Positions 1 through 9,339 of a stretch of 64,000 bases of DNA are shown here, piece after piece. The stretch covers positions 1,798,001 to 1,862,000 of the forward strand of contig OY782827.1 of the NCBI GenBank assembly GCA_963678395.1, in the 5' to 3' direction. Numbering within the stretch: the stretch's first letter is position 1; the number at the start of each line of letters is the position of its first letter. The notes below the pieces were generated by a model. The model saw nothing but the letters and a program-made list of their open reading frames with translations. It searched no databases and was not told the DNA's origin. The translations under genes were made by a program, and so were the position numbers. This stretch comes from JAAYAE01 sp963678395 (GTDB lineage Bacteria; Bacillota; Negativicutes; Acidaminococcales; Acidaminococcaceae).

Positions 1-1917
1 TAATGGCAGCCCCAAACCAGTACCTTCATATTGCCTGCAGTAGGAACTGTCTACTTGTTCAAATTCAATAAAAATTCTTTCTAAATCTTCTTCCGCTATA
101 CCAATGCCCGTATCCTTAACAATGGCTTCCATAACATCTTCACGTTTATAAATTTCTATTATTACTTTCCCTCCTTCCGGTGTAAACTTTACCGCATTTG
201 ACAACAAATTATAAAATATTTGTCTAATCTTATGCACATCCGCAACTACCAAAAAATCATCAGGATTAATAGTCAGCAAGATGTTTAGGTGTTTTTTACC
301 TATATAGCTATTAACATTATTGACTACAGGTTGCACTGCATTTTTAATATAAAACTTCTCCAAATTTAAAGACATTTTTCCCGTAGCTATTTTGGAAATA
401 TCGAGAATATCATTAATTAACTGTAAGAGATGCTCACCGCTACTATAAATACTCTCAACATATTTTTTTTGTTTTACGTTTAAGCTCCCCAAAATGTTAT
501 CACGCAAAATTTCAGCAGCACCCATAATTGCATTGAGAGGTGTTCTAAGCTCGTGGCTAATGTTACCCATAAACTGTGATTTTGCTACATCTACCTTATG
601 TAGTTCTTCTAAAGCTCTTTGCAAATGCCCTGTACGTTCAGTCACTGTCTTCTCTAGCTTTTCATTTAGTGTCAGCAATTGTGCCGCCAAAGCTTTTTGT
701 TTGTTATGTTCAATATATAATTGATGCAAAGTTTCTTCTCTATCCTGCGCTTTTCTTTGTAAATCATGAGAAATATCCTTGAATGTTTCCAAGAGTATAA
801 CCCCTTCGTCTTTAGTGTTAAACTTTTTATAATGTTCTCTATTTAAACTATTAGCACCCAAAGCTTTAGCTTCATTGGTTGCTTTAACGATAGGGTCTGC
901 CATCTTTGCTGCCAGCCAATTGCCGGCAATGATCATAATCGCCAAGCAGAGCACGCTTACAAAAAGAACCATGCGATTATTATCAGAAATAATTTTTAAA
1001 AAGCGTCCTTCCGGAATGCCAACACCAATCATAGCAACTTCTTCACCTGAATAATTAGTAATTATCTGGTCTAAAAAAATATGTGCCTCATTACCAATTT
1101 TGACCTCGCCAAAGTATTTATGCACTCCTTCTTCGCTTATCTCTTCACCCTCTGGAGCTCTACTACCTGTATAATGACCTCCTCTTTCCGCATTAATATT
1201 CGAAGTAATACGAATGCCATCAACAGAAATTGCCAGATAAGACTCTTTTACATAATCTGTATAATACCTAGGAAAATAATCATCATGATTTGCCACATCT
1301 CCAAGGATTATGCTCCCTATAACAGTGCTACTGTCAGCTTTACTAACAATAGGCACAATAGTCGTTCCCATCAGTGCCTTATCAAGGTAGCCTTTTTCCT
1401 TGTCTTTTGGTTGTTTTATAGCCACTATATACTCATTGTATTCCAAAGAATTCTGTGAAAATAGTTGATTTAAAGCTAAAACTTCCTCGGAAAAGATAGG
1501 TGTTTTAGCTAGGCGGGCATCATCTAACAAGATACCTAAACGAGATTTTTTTTGATAAACCATACTTAGCTCCAGCTTGGCCAAAAGTTCATCATCTTTC
1601 CCAACTATAACTACATAATCAGCATAGGGACAGTTTATTTTAATAGTGTCTAGAGCATTGATTAAACCTTTTTCATCTCGTTGTTCTATTAACTTTTGAA
1701 AAGAAGGACTTTGAGCTAAAACCATACCAGTTTGGCGTAAACCTTGAGCTCGATTAAACATAGAATTGCGCGCTGTTTTCATAGCTATGTTTAAATAGGT
1801 TTTTTCATTAAGCTCTATTTGTTTATTAAAAGCAAAATGTGATGCCAACAACAAAATACACATAGGTATTACGGTTAGCAAAACTACAAATATTGTCAAT
1901 TTTCTTCTAATACTCAT
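1..1917 (-). CDS. Sensor histidine kinase, 3' end outside the window
   Basis: This is a membrane-bound two-component sensor kinase of which about 639 residues are visible; the C-terminus lies beyond base 1. It has an N-terminal membrane segment (about residues 7-28), a roughly 280-residue extracytoplasmic region of Cache-like character, a second membrane segment (about 315-335), a linker with coiled-coil character, then a HisKA domain with the phospho-acceptor motif SHELRTPLNA near residue 454 and an HATPase domain with DTGIGI and GTGLGL boxes at the very edge. The ATG at 1917 overlaps the end of the upstream LuxR gene by 11 bases, so the pair is probably translated together. The signal sensed is unknown. 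The reading frame is intact as far as visible. Confidence 0.88.
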   Translation of the reverse strand, partial: MSIRRKLTIFVVLLTVIPMCILLLASHFAFNKQIELNEKTYLNIAMKTARNSMFNRAQGLRQTGMVLAQSPSFQKLIEQRDEKGLINALDTIKINCPYADYVVIVGKDDELLAKLELSMVYQKKSRLGILLDDARLAKTPIFSEEVLALNQLFSQNSLEYNEYIVAIKQPKDKEKGYLDKALMGTTIVPIVSKADSSTVIGSIILGDVANHDDYFPRYYTDYVKESYLAISVDGIRITSNINAERGGHYTGSRAPEGEEISEEGVHKYFGEVKIGNEAHIFLDQIITNYSGEEVAMIGVGIPEGRFLKIISDNNRMVLFVSVLCLAIMIIAGNWLAAKMADPIVKATNEAKALGANSLNREHYKKFNTKDEGVILLETFKDISHDLQRKAQDREETLHQLYIEHNKQKALAAQLLTLNEKLEKTVTERTGHLQRALEELHKVDVAKSQFMGNISHELRTPLNAIMGAAEILRDNILGSLNVKQKKYVESIYSSGEHLLQLINDILDISKIATGKMSLNLEKFYIKNAVQPVVNNVNSYIGKKHLNILLTINPDDFLVVADVHKIRQIFYNLLSNAVKFTPEGGKVIIEIYKREDVMEAIVKDTGIGIAEEDLERIFIEFEQVDSSYCRQYEGTGLGLPL

Positions 1918-2653
1918 TGTTTTCTCCAGCATTCTTGTTGATAAAATGACCATAATCAACAATAAGTTGCATTCTGTCTGCGCTTTCTAGTTTGCCTAAA
2001 ATATTACTTACATGTGTTTTAACTGTTTTTTCACTAATAAATAGTTTGTCCGCAATCTTTTTATTACTTAAACCCAAACAAATTAATTTTGCAACTTCTG
2101 CTTCCCGTTTGCTTAATTTTTCGTCAAATATATTTCCAACATAATCATTATCTTCCGATGCTTCTAAGACCTTAATTGTATTTGCAGCATCTATATTGCA
2201 CATACCCATTATTTGCTCTAATAAAGCTATAATCATCATAAGTTTATGTTCACTAATAACAGGTATTTTATATTTTTCACGTAGAGCGTCAGAAATATCC
2301 TCCGTACTATAGGCAACCCCGCCCCCATAGGCAAAAGCAATCATTTGTTTATTAAAATACACGGGACACATAAAAAAATTAAGTCCTGAATAGCAGTTAA
2401 ACAAGGCCGCTTTACCTGTTTCTCTGACACTGGCTAGTGCCTGTTCCTGCTCCTTTTTACAACGTTTTTTCTGCTTTTGCATCATAGAATAGCAAAATAA
2501 AGAAGAACTTGCTTCTACCGTAATAGGTGTTCCTGTTAAATCAAAAAACCCCAAGCTAAAACAATGTACTCGTGTGAAACAATCCTGAAAAGTTTGCAGT
2601 TTTTCTTTGCCCACAATTTTCAACCAATCTTGCGTGGTAAACTTTTTTTCCAT
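1907..2653 (-). CDS. PocR-domain LuxR-family transcriptional regulator
   Basis: A 248-residue regulator. Residues about 8-155 look like a PocR sensory domain, with several cysteines (CYSMM, KKRCKK, NCYSG, MCPV) characteristic of that family, and residues about 178-243 form a LuxR-type helix-turn-helix (LSKREAEVAKLICLGLSNKK). PocR domains are known from regulators of propanediol/cobalamin genes and are thought to bind small ligands or redox cues; the ligand here cannot be told. It lacks a phospho-receiver domain, so it is not a classical response regulator even though it overlaps a histidine kinase gene. The two likely form one regulatory unit. Start is ATG at 2653. Confidence 0.85.
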   Translation of the reverse strand: MEKKFTTQDWLKIVGKEKLQTFQDCFTRVHCFSLGFFDLTGTPITVEASSSLFCYSMMQKQKKRCKKEQEQALASVRETGKAALFNCYSGLNFFMCPVYFNKQMIAFAYGGGVAYSTEDISDALREKYKIPVISEHKLMMIIALLEQIMGMCNIDAANTIKVLEASEDNDYVGNIFDEKLSKREAEVAKLICLGLSNKKIADKLFISEKTVKTHVSNILGKLESADRMQLIVDYGHFINKNAGENNEY

Positions 2654-2945
2654 TTGTACGCTCCTTTTACCGTTGCCAAAATATTCACGTTGCGTTACAC
2701 CCTGTCAGCAAAAATATACCAGTCTAATTATAATGTCACTACAATTTTATAAATAGGTGCTTTGGTAGTGTTTTTTACTAAGCTTTGCCAATTTCACTCA
2801 GTCTTTAGTCGTAGAGATGAGTATCTATGCCATCTACTACGGCACAATATCCTGAATTTTATTATACCATGTTTCTACAAATATTCTATTTGAATTGCAA
2901 AAAGCACCTGCGAATATATTCGCAGGTGCTTATATTAATTTTAAA
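2654..2945. other. Intergenic region, no gene seen
   Basis: About 290 AT-rich bases between the regulator and the universal stress genes. Short open frames here have no ribosome site and no recognisable product. The only clear structure is the terminator at 2902-2931. The promoter of the minus-strand PocR-LuxR gene should lie in the upper-numbered part but I cannot identify a convincing -35/-10 pair. Confidence 0.5.
2902..2931 (-). terminator. Terminator after universal stress genes
   Basis: A perfect 15-bp inverted repeat without loop (AAGCACCTGCGAATA and its complement), followed on the minus strand by a run of T. It sits just after the stop of the last universal stress gene and fits a rho-independent terminator. 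Confidence 0.8.
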
Positions 2946-3426
2946 TTATTTAACTATTACCACCGGACATTTAGCGAAACTAATAACCTTGTTCCCAACG
3001 CTACCTAAAAATATTTCAACAAATTGGCCCATACCACGATTACCCATAACAATGGTGTCAGCTTTAATAGCATCTGCTTGATCAACAATAGCTTTAGCAG
3101 GATCATCGCTAATAATACGGCGATATTCAATTTTCAAATCTTTGTCTTTAGCCAGTTTCTTTTTTTGCAAGGGCTAATATTCTCTCTTTACTAAAATCTT
3201 CAATAACATCCCCTGCTTTGCTCTTGCTTTTTGGTGGAAGCTGGGTAGTAACTAGTTCAGCAATATCTGAGTCATATGCTTTAGCTGCTTCAGTAAATGC
3301 ATATGGCAATATCACCGTTGAAACAACAAGCTTGCTTCCACAGTCCTTACATAAATTACTAGCATACTTTAAAGCCTTAAAAGCTTTTTCGGAACCATCC
3401 ACAGGCACTAAAATAGTCTTCAACAC
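2946..3426 (-). pseudogene. Universal stress protein, frameshifted by +1 A
   Basis: A UspA-family gene in two frames. The first frame (from GTG at 3426, preceded by AGGGGG with good spacing) gives the N-terminal strand KTILVPVDGS; the second gives the C-terminal nucleotide loop GNRGMGQFVEIFLGS and the ending CPVVIVK. The frames meet at a run of seven A on the coding strand (3160-3166); six A would restore one 159-residue protein, and the length is a multiple of three only after removing one base. The family binds ATP and helps cells survive starvation or stress. The other two copies next door are intact, so loss may be tolerated. Sequencing error or transcriptional slippage at the A-run are alternatives. 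Confidence 0.82.
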
Positions 3427-3456
3427 AATAATATCCCCCTTCAAATATGCACCGTA

Positions 3457-3897
3457 CTATTTCACAATAATAACCGGACATTCAACTGTCTGGGAAACTT
3501 TAGCACTAACACTACCCATGAGCAATCCTGCCCAAACCCCCATGCCTCGATTCCCCATAACGACCATATCAACATCACTTTGTTCTACTGCCTCAACAAT
3601 TTTATCTGCTGGGTTTGTATCAACCATCTGACGAAATACAATCTTTCCATAACCAGCTTCAGCAGCTACTTTTTGTGCTGCGTCCAAAGGTGTAGGCTCT
3701 TTAGGTTTTCTTGCCATCTCTTCCGCTTCTGCCTCAGTTTTAGGCTTACGCGGAGGAAGTTTGGTGTAGTCATAAGGAATATTAATGTGCAGAGCAATAA
3801 TCTCGCTGTCAAACTTTGCACCTATGGCCATAGCCAAATTCAAAGCATTTAAAGCAGTAGGAGAACCATCAACAGGAACCAAAATTTTCTTTAACAT
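3457..3897 (-). CDS. Universal stress protein, UspA family
   Basis: A 146-residue single-domain UspA-family protein. It opens with KKILVPVDGS and ends with the ATP-binding loop of the type G-x2-G-x8-GS (GNRGMGVWAGLLMGS) and CPVIIVK. I chose the ATG at 3897 rather than an upstream one at 3948 because it has an excellent ribosome site (TAGGAGGTGGG) and the family always begins at this point. An insert rich in charge (residues about 45-65, PPRKPKTEAEAEEMARKPKE) precedes the second half. It is the middle member of three tandem genes on the same strand, probably paralogues. Confidence 0.9.
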   Translation of the reverse strand: MLKKILVPVDGSPTALNALNLAMAIGAKFDSEIIALHINIPYDYTKLPPRKPKTEAEAEEMARKPKEPTPLDAAQKVAAEAGYGKIVFRQMVDTNPADKIVEAVEQSDVDMVVMGNRGMGVWAGLLMGSVSAKVSQTVECPVIIVK

Positions 3898-4009
3898 AAA
3901 CCCACCTCCTATAATAACTATAAGCGATTTGAATCGCTTCGTGGCCACTATTGGCTGCTAATTATATGTCAGTTTAATGGCCTATATCAAGCCTCATCAA
4001 AAGGCCTAA

Positions 4010-4447
4010 TTATTTAACAATTAGAACTGGAACTGTAGCATATTGAGAAACTTTGGAACTAACGCTCCCCAAGAAAAATTCGGCAATACCACTTAATCCA
4101 CGACTGCCAATGACAATTGAATCACAATTTCCTTTTTTCGCAAAAGCAATTATGCGTTCGGAAGGATGCCCAACTTCTAAAGCAAAGTCAACTTTTCCTT
4201 TAAAACTAGCAACTTTTTCTTTAGCAATGGTCAACACCTTATCACCAATTTTTTGCAATTCACTATTACCCTGTGTAATAGTAGCTTGATCTAACGGAAC
4301 AGCCAATAGAGCCGCATTATTATAAGGTTGTATAACGTTAATGATATGTAATTCACCGTCAAATTTCTCTGCTAAGAGTTGAGCTTCTTCCAATGCCCTC
4401 CATGACGTTTCTGAGCCATCAATAGGTACTAAAATTTTCTTAAACAT
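4010..4447 (-). CDS. Universal stress protein, UspA family
   Basis: A 145-residue UspA-family protein, first of the three tandem copies in transcription order. It starts KKILVPIDGSETSW and ends with the nucleotide-binding loop GSRGLSGIAEFFLGS and VPVLIVK. The ATG at 4447 follows TTGGAGGTG at good spacing. Cytoplasmic; role in stress or energy-starvation survival is known only for the family. Divergence between the three copies (about half the positions differ) suggests old duplications rather than recent ones. Confidence 0.92.
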   Translation of the reverse strand: MFKKILVPIDGSETSWRALEEAQLLAEKFDGELHIINVIQPYNNAALLAVPLDQATITQGNSELQKIGDKVLTIAKEKVASFKGKVDFALEVGHPSERIIAFAKKGNCDSIVIGSRGLSGIAEFFLGSVSSKVSQYATVPVLIVK

Positions 4448-4560
4448 AATAACACCTCCAAAATTTTCTGTGCTTTATGATAGTAACGGCAAACTATAAC
4501 CGCAAAACCACCTCTAATGATATACATTCTTTATAGAGCCTAATAATTCCTCTATTTTTT

Positions 4561-4926
4561 TTATTTTTTCTTATTTTTTCTAGCGGCATACTTTAACGCC
4601 TTAGCACTAGGTTTTTTATCCTTGCCAGCAAGTTCCATAGGAGTTGGTTCATCTTTGCCCCAACTTCCACCTTTAACAAAGCGATAATATAATAACATAA
4701 TAGCAATTGCGGCCATAGGTACGCCGCCAACATAGTACCTATACTCAATAGGTCTGGTAATCGTAAGCAGATCCCAACCTATAATAGCTAAGGGTATAAT
4801 AAAAATTTGTGTATAACGAGATAACTTTCCTGTTGCACCAAACAACCAAATTACAATTGCATACGCTACAAATGCCATGGCAAAAGACACCATGGACATG
4901 TAAATTAAAAATATAAAAAATTCCAT
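4561..4926 (-). CDS. Small membrane protein of unknown function
   Basis: A 121-residue protein with three predicted membrane segments (about residues 3-28, 37-55 and 68-83) and a lysine-rich cytoplasmic tail (residues about 90-121, ending RKNKKK). I do not recognise the family. It follows the DUF697-like gene by 11 bases and is the last gene of a three-gene operon beginning with the C_GCAxxG_C_C gene, so a shared membrane-linked role is likely but unproven. Confidence 0.7.
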   Translation of the reverse strand: MEFFIFLIYMSMVSFAMAFVAYAIVIWLFGATGKLSRYTQIFIIPLAIIGWDLLTITRPIEYRYYVGGVPMAAIAIMLLYYRFVKGGSWGKDEPTPMELAGKDKKPSAKALKYAARKNKKK

Positions 4927-4937
4927 TGTTAACCTCT

Positions 4938-5421
4938 CTAGTTAAATTTTTTGCTTTCGTCACCTAACGGTTTATCTTTTTGCGGATTGTTTTTAAACAA
5001 CTCTATATTTTTCTTTACTTCAACAACAGCATCATCATAAACTGTTTTAAAAGCACTCATATCTTTAGGCTTACCAGTCTTTAACCATTGAGTAACAACT
5101 CTGCCTAAACCATAAGTAGTCCCCATAGCAATAGGTATTTGCAAAGGTGCAAATGGAATTAAAGTTACCGCAGTCTGCCCAACATAAACTGCTCCCAATG
5201 AACTCAAGATACTTACTGCCGCTGATTCGCTAATTTTCTCCTCATAAAATCTCCCTAATTTGCAAACAAGATAAACTTGATTAGCTAAAAGCGCCATGGT
5301 ACCTAACAAAGGTGCTACTACTATAACGCCTGCCCTTGCTGTTGCCCATTTACAAAGAGAATCCGCTTTTTTCTTCACGAACTTTATCATCAATAACAGT
5401 TACACGAGGTTGCTCTTCCAT
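4938..5421 (-). pseudogene. DUF697-like membrane protein, +1 A frameshift near N-terminus
   Basis: The body of the protein (residues from about KADSLCKWATARAGVIVVAP onward) resembles DUF697/YcjF-type membrane proteins, with two hydrophobic stretches and a GLGRVVTQWL segment. The ATG at 5421 overlaps the TAA of the upstream gene (TAATG), a typical coupled start, and reads MEEQPRVTVIDDKVREEK before running out of frame at a six-A run (5367-5372). Five A would join the two frames into 160 residues; total length is a multiple of three only after removing one base. An internal ATG at 5393 could still yield a 151-residue protein, so function may not be fully lost. Confidence 0.7.
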
Positions 5422-5828
5422 TACAAGCCTTCTCTCTCCACAATAGCATCCAAAATTTCAGCCGCTTTAAAAATAATAGGATTGCATTTTACTTCGTCAT
5501 TTCTGTACTTTGCCTTTAAACTTTTGCAGTCAGTAAAACCCAAGGCTTGGTTAAAACTAGCAATAAATTCTCCTTCCAACTCTTTTATTCTTTTGCTTTC
5601 ATGAGAATTTTGCTTTACATACAAATGGCTAAGAACCATGATAGCTCCGGTTACAGCACCACAAATACCCTCTACGCCCATGCCGCCGCCAAAACCAGCA
5701 GACAATTTCAAGGCTTCCGGTGATAATTTTAAATCATAAGCCCAATTAGCTCCATACACCATCTTTTCTGCACAATTCAAATCCATCACATCGCCATAAC
5801 CTTTTGCCAATAATTCTTTTAACTTCAT
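5421..5828 (-). CDS. C_GCAxxG_C_C family protein
   Basis: A 135-residue protein of the C_GCAxxG_C_C family, named for conserved cysteines and a glycine-rich motif. Visible landmarks are NCAEKMV near the N-terminus, FGGGMG followed by GICGAVTGA in the middle, and two later cysteines (TDCKS, VKCNP). The family is widespread in anaerobes and thought to be redox related, but no reaction is established. I chose the ATG at 5828 because GGAGGG precedes it at 7-base spacing; an ATG 15 bases upstream lacks a site. It is the first gene of a coupled three-gene set (the next start overlaps its stop). Confidence 0.8.
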   Translation of the reverse strand: MKLKELLAKGYGDVMDLNCAEKMVYGANWAYDLKLSPEALKLSAGFGGGMGVEGICGAVTGAIMVLSHLYVKQNSHESKRIKELEGEFIASFNQALGFTDCKSLKAKYRNDEVKCNPIIFKAAEILDAIVEREGL

Positions 5829-5908
5829 GACAGTTCCCTCCATTTGCCTGCTTTTTTATTTTTAGACTATCTTAAAGGGAAAGTACTCTTGGTCCTCCCC
5901 ATATAAGT

Positions 5909-6973
5909 TTATTTACGCGTATTTGCAAATAATTGCAAGAGTGTTTCCTCTAAACTTTCCCATTGTCTGCCACCCCTACGCATATTCATATTGATCTTTG
6001 TTAATGACACTAAACAACATTTGAGAGCTTTTAAGGTAACTTTTTGACAAGTAGCCGCCAGTAATTGTGCCGCATACGGATGCATTTTAAGCCTTGCTGC
6101 AATCATGTCCTTCTGCTCGCCTGCATCAATAAGTTCGCGAACTTTACATAATCTCCTTATTTCAAAACTAACTCTAGACAAAGTAGGAATGAAATTTCCA
6201 CTGCCTTTTTTTTGTTCAATTGCCAAAAGTTCCAGAACTTTGGCAATCTTGCGTTCGCTGATTGCATTACCAAGCGCAAATCCTGAGACTTCCGGTAACT
6301 GGGAGAAAATATCGGTTACATCCTGCACCGTCCAGATTTTACGTTTGCCGGCATAAAGTGCCAACTTCTCTATTTCCTGATGCAAAAGCAAAAGCGGAAC
6401 ATTTTCTGCCACCGACATATACTCCATGATAAGTGCTGTAGCTTGATACTCAAAACGACTGCCAAAACTAGCTGCTTGTTCCTCCAACCATGGTTTTAGT
6501 GAATAAGATTTGATAGAATTGCACTCCACTAATGTGGCAATCTTACTAATTGTTTTATAAAAGACCAACCTCTTATCTATTCTACCACAAAGACAAATAA
6601 CATGGGTATATTCAGGAATATCTGCTAGTATTTCTGTAAACTCCTGCAAATCTTTTTTACGCTTATCGCTAGTACCATCCTCGCCTTTTTTTTCTTTATC
6701 TAACAATTTTGGATCTTTTATAATAATAAAGTTTTTACCTGAAAAAAACGGATAGGTATTAATACCCTCGCGCAAAGCAGAAAAATTAACTTCCTGTTCA
6801 AAGGTAAGCACCGATCTATCCTGCTCAGGTACTCCTGCAAAAATTTCGGAAGTCAAACCTTGCAATATATTATCTTTATAATATACTTCATCTCCAAAAG
6901 CTATGGTAAGGTTAGGAACATTTCCTTCTCCACCGCTTAAAGTAGCAATAAATTTTTCAGCAGCTATTAGCAT
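5909..6973 (-). CDS. holA: DNA polymerase III subunit delta
   Basis: The clamp-loader delta subunit, which opens the beta sliding clamp in the replisome. The 354-residue product has the family layout: an N-terminal AAA-like domain (IAFGDEVYYKDNIL, GKNFIIIKDPKLL), then a helical middle part (MEYMSVAENVPLLLLHQEIEKLALY) and the C-terminal collar (ALGNAISERKIAKVLELL). The ATG at 6973 follows AAGGTG; a longer frame reaching 7105 runs over the end of comEC and begins with non-family sequence, so I rejected it. The frame is intact, unlike its neighbour comEC. The comEC-holA order is common in Firmicutes. Confidence 0.9.
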   Translation of the reverse strand: MLIAAEKFIATLSGGEGNVPNLTIAFGDEVYYKDNILQGLTSEIFAGVPEQDRSVLTFEQEVNFSALREGINTYPFFSGKNFIIIKDPKLLDKEKKGEDGTSDKRKKDLQEFTEILADIPEYTHVICLCGRIDKRLVFYKTISKIATLVECNSIKSYSLKPWLEEQAASFGSRFEYQATALIMEYMSVAENVPLLLLHQEIEKLALYAGKRKIWTVQDVTDIFSQLPEVSGFALGNAISERKIAKVLELLAIEQKKGSGNFIPTLSRVSFEIRRLCKVRELIDAGEQKDMIAARLKMHPYAAQLLAATCQKVTLKALKCCLVSLTKINMNMRRGGRQWESLEETLLQLFANTRK

Positions 6974-6989
6974 AACATTACACGCACCT

Positions 6990-9338
6990 TTAAAAATATT
7001 CCTTCTGATAACGATAACTATAACATGCATAGCGGGAACCGTCAAAAACCACCTTAATAGCGCCAAACTTATCAGTTCTGTAAATTTTAATCTTAAGTTG
7101 TTCAAGCTTAGCTAAAACTTCAGGAGCAGGATGTCCAAAAGAATTATGACTTCCTACCGATATAATGGCAGCAAGTGGATTTGCCGCTTGTAAAAACTCT
7201 AGCTCTGAGGAACTTGGTGAACCATGGTGAGAAATTTTTAGCACTTGGGCTTTAATATTTTTGTTTGCAGTTCGAATTTCTGCTTCTCCTGTGGCATCTC
7301 CTGTAAAAACTATGCGATTTGACCCGTAACCCAGTCTTATAATAGCACTGGTTTCATTCCCATTTGCGGTTTCTGTAATTTTACTAGGAGCATCTAGCAC
7401 TTCTATTATACAATTTCCTAGATAAATTTTCTGCCCCGGAAGCATCTTTTTTTGTTTTGCTTTATTTTTTATATTATATAATAAAGCCTCTACCTCAGGG
7501 CATGGTTTTTCTAAAGGAAGCAACACCGTATCTATTGGCATAAGTTGTGCTAGCCTAGCTGCTCCTCCCGCATGATCCAAATGACCATGGCTAAGCATGA
7601 GTACATCTAACTTTTTTATACCTAAATAGCGCATTACAGGAAATACAATTCGTTCTCCCGTATTAAAATTACCCTTGAAACCACCGGTATCTATTAGTAT
7701 AGTTTTTTTCTCAGGTGTTATTATTAAAGCGCTATCTCCCTGACCTACATCCAAAAAATATATTTCAAAACGTTGAGGTGCAAAATACCCCTGTGCTTGC
7801 TGTCCTAATAAAACTAGCAAACATAAGGTTCCACAAATTTTCCGCGCTTTTTGGGATAGATTATGGAGAGGATAAAATTCAAATATGACCCACAAGGTTA
7901 GATAATACACTAAGGCCATATAAACAGGTGTTTTGGGTATAGCTATAGTAGCCCAGTCCCAACTAGCTATCCAATTAGTAATATTAAGGCAAGGCCACAA
8001 AACAATACTAGCCGCTATAAGAATTATTGTTCCTACCGGTGGTAATATAAAGCTAAAAACCAGTCCTAGTAAAGTCATAATGAGCAGCACTTCTATAAGC
8101 GGAACCACTATTAAGTTAGCAAACAAAGAGCATGGTGACAGCTGGTGAAAATAATATACCAAAAAGGGAATTACGGCTATTTGCGCTGCCAGACAAACTG
8201 CTAGAGAATCTGCAATAAAAGCTATCCAGTGATTACTAAAAACAGGTCTTAGCTTGGGCATTATATAAATTAATCCTGCTGTAGATAAAAAAGAAAGTTG
8301 AAAGCCAATATCTTGTATCCACAGTGGCAGATAACAAAGCATTAATATAACAGCCCCTGATAAAATCGCCCCTCTATCGGCATCTTTGCCCAACATTAAC
8401 CCTAATAACATCGCAAGACCCATGATGACTGACCGCAATACCGGCGGAGAAAACCCACACAAAAGCGCATACTCACTAATAACTATAGCGGCAACTATAA
8501 TAGCCATCTCTTTGCGCACTCTACCATAATTCAGTGCTGCCAAGACAAATCCAATTAATAAGGCGATGTGACTACCTGAAACAGACAAAATATGTACAAT
8601 ACCTGTAGCGGAAAAATCATATACGATAGCACTGTCGATACCTTCATAGCCCCCTAAAACCATGCCAGCTAGCACTGCACTATCACGATGATCCATGGTT
8701 TTATTAAGTTTTTCCCGCATAGCATCGCCCACATCCGCCACATAGGCCAACCAGGGCTTAGCTAAAGGTTTATACCTAAGCTCTGTAGCTCTAATACTCA
8801 TCCGGCCACCAATATTTTGGATTTTAGCCATTTGCTCACTATCAAATACTCCCGGATTGGCGAATCCTGTTATGGGTAAAAGCATTCCTTGTACTGTGAG
8901 CCTTCCATAACGGGGAAAAGCTTAATTTTTAGAAAATTTGCTTACAGATAACTTAATAATACCCTGCACAGGTGTGTTTTTGCCTCCTACTTTTACCACT
9001 TTTGCAATTAATTGCAGGTTTATAGTACCGTCATCTCGTTTTTTTACAGTACCCGGTATGATTTCTCCCTGCACGCACAAATTGGCCTCGGTAAAATTAC
9101 TAATATGGTTAGCGGGCACTACAGTTGCGAGATTCCTCATAAGCCCACCTGCGGTAAATAAAAATAAAGTAGCAAAGCCCAAATAAGCCTCTTTCCCAGA
9201 TTTAAAGAAAAAGGTGGCTATACTACTAATTAATGTCACGCTTATAAAAATCTGCCAAAATAACGTCGGTAAATTAAAGACTATTCCTAGATAATCTCCC
9301 AGGCAAAAAACTATTCCTCCGGCAAAAATAAAACTCAT
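6990..9338 (-). pseudogene. comEC: ComEC DNA-uptake channel, in-frame stop
   Basis: ComEC forms the inner-membrane channel for single-stranded DNA in natural transformation. The gene has all family parts: N-terminal membrane segments and OB-like region, the competence domain (ILSVSGSHIALLIGF, FQLSFLSTAGLIY) and a C-terminal metallo-beta-lactamase-like domain (LDVGQGDSALI, LSHGHLDHAGG, KISHHGS). A TAA at 8922-8924 interrupts it in the same frame (SKN, stop, AFPRYGRLTVQG), after about 138 residues, within the OB-like part. No frameshift is involved. The ATG at 9338 with GGAGGTG just before it is coupled to the end of comEA. Transformation is probably lost unless the stop is read through. Confidence 0.85.
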
Positions 9339-9339
9339 T

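Noticed and set aside
1081..1458. A 125-codon plus-strand frame
   Set aside because: It is antisense to the histidine kinase sensor region, which is clearly coding.
7000..7105. A longer N-terminus for HolA
   Set aside because: It would overlap the end of ComEC and begins with sequence unlike the family; the ATG at 6973 has a ribosome site.
8886..8924. Frameshift in comEC
   Set aside because: Counting codons shows both parts are in the same frame; the lesion is a stop codon, not an indel.
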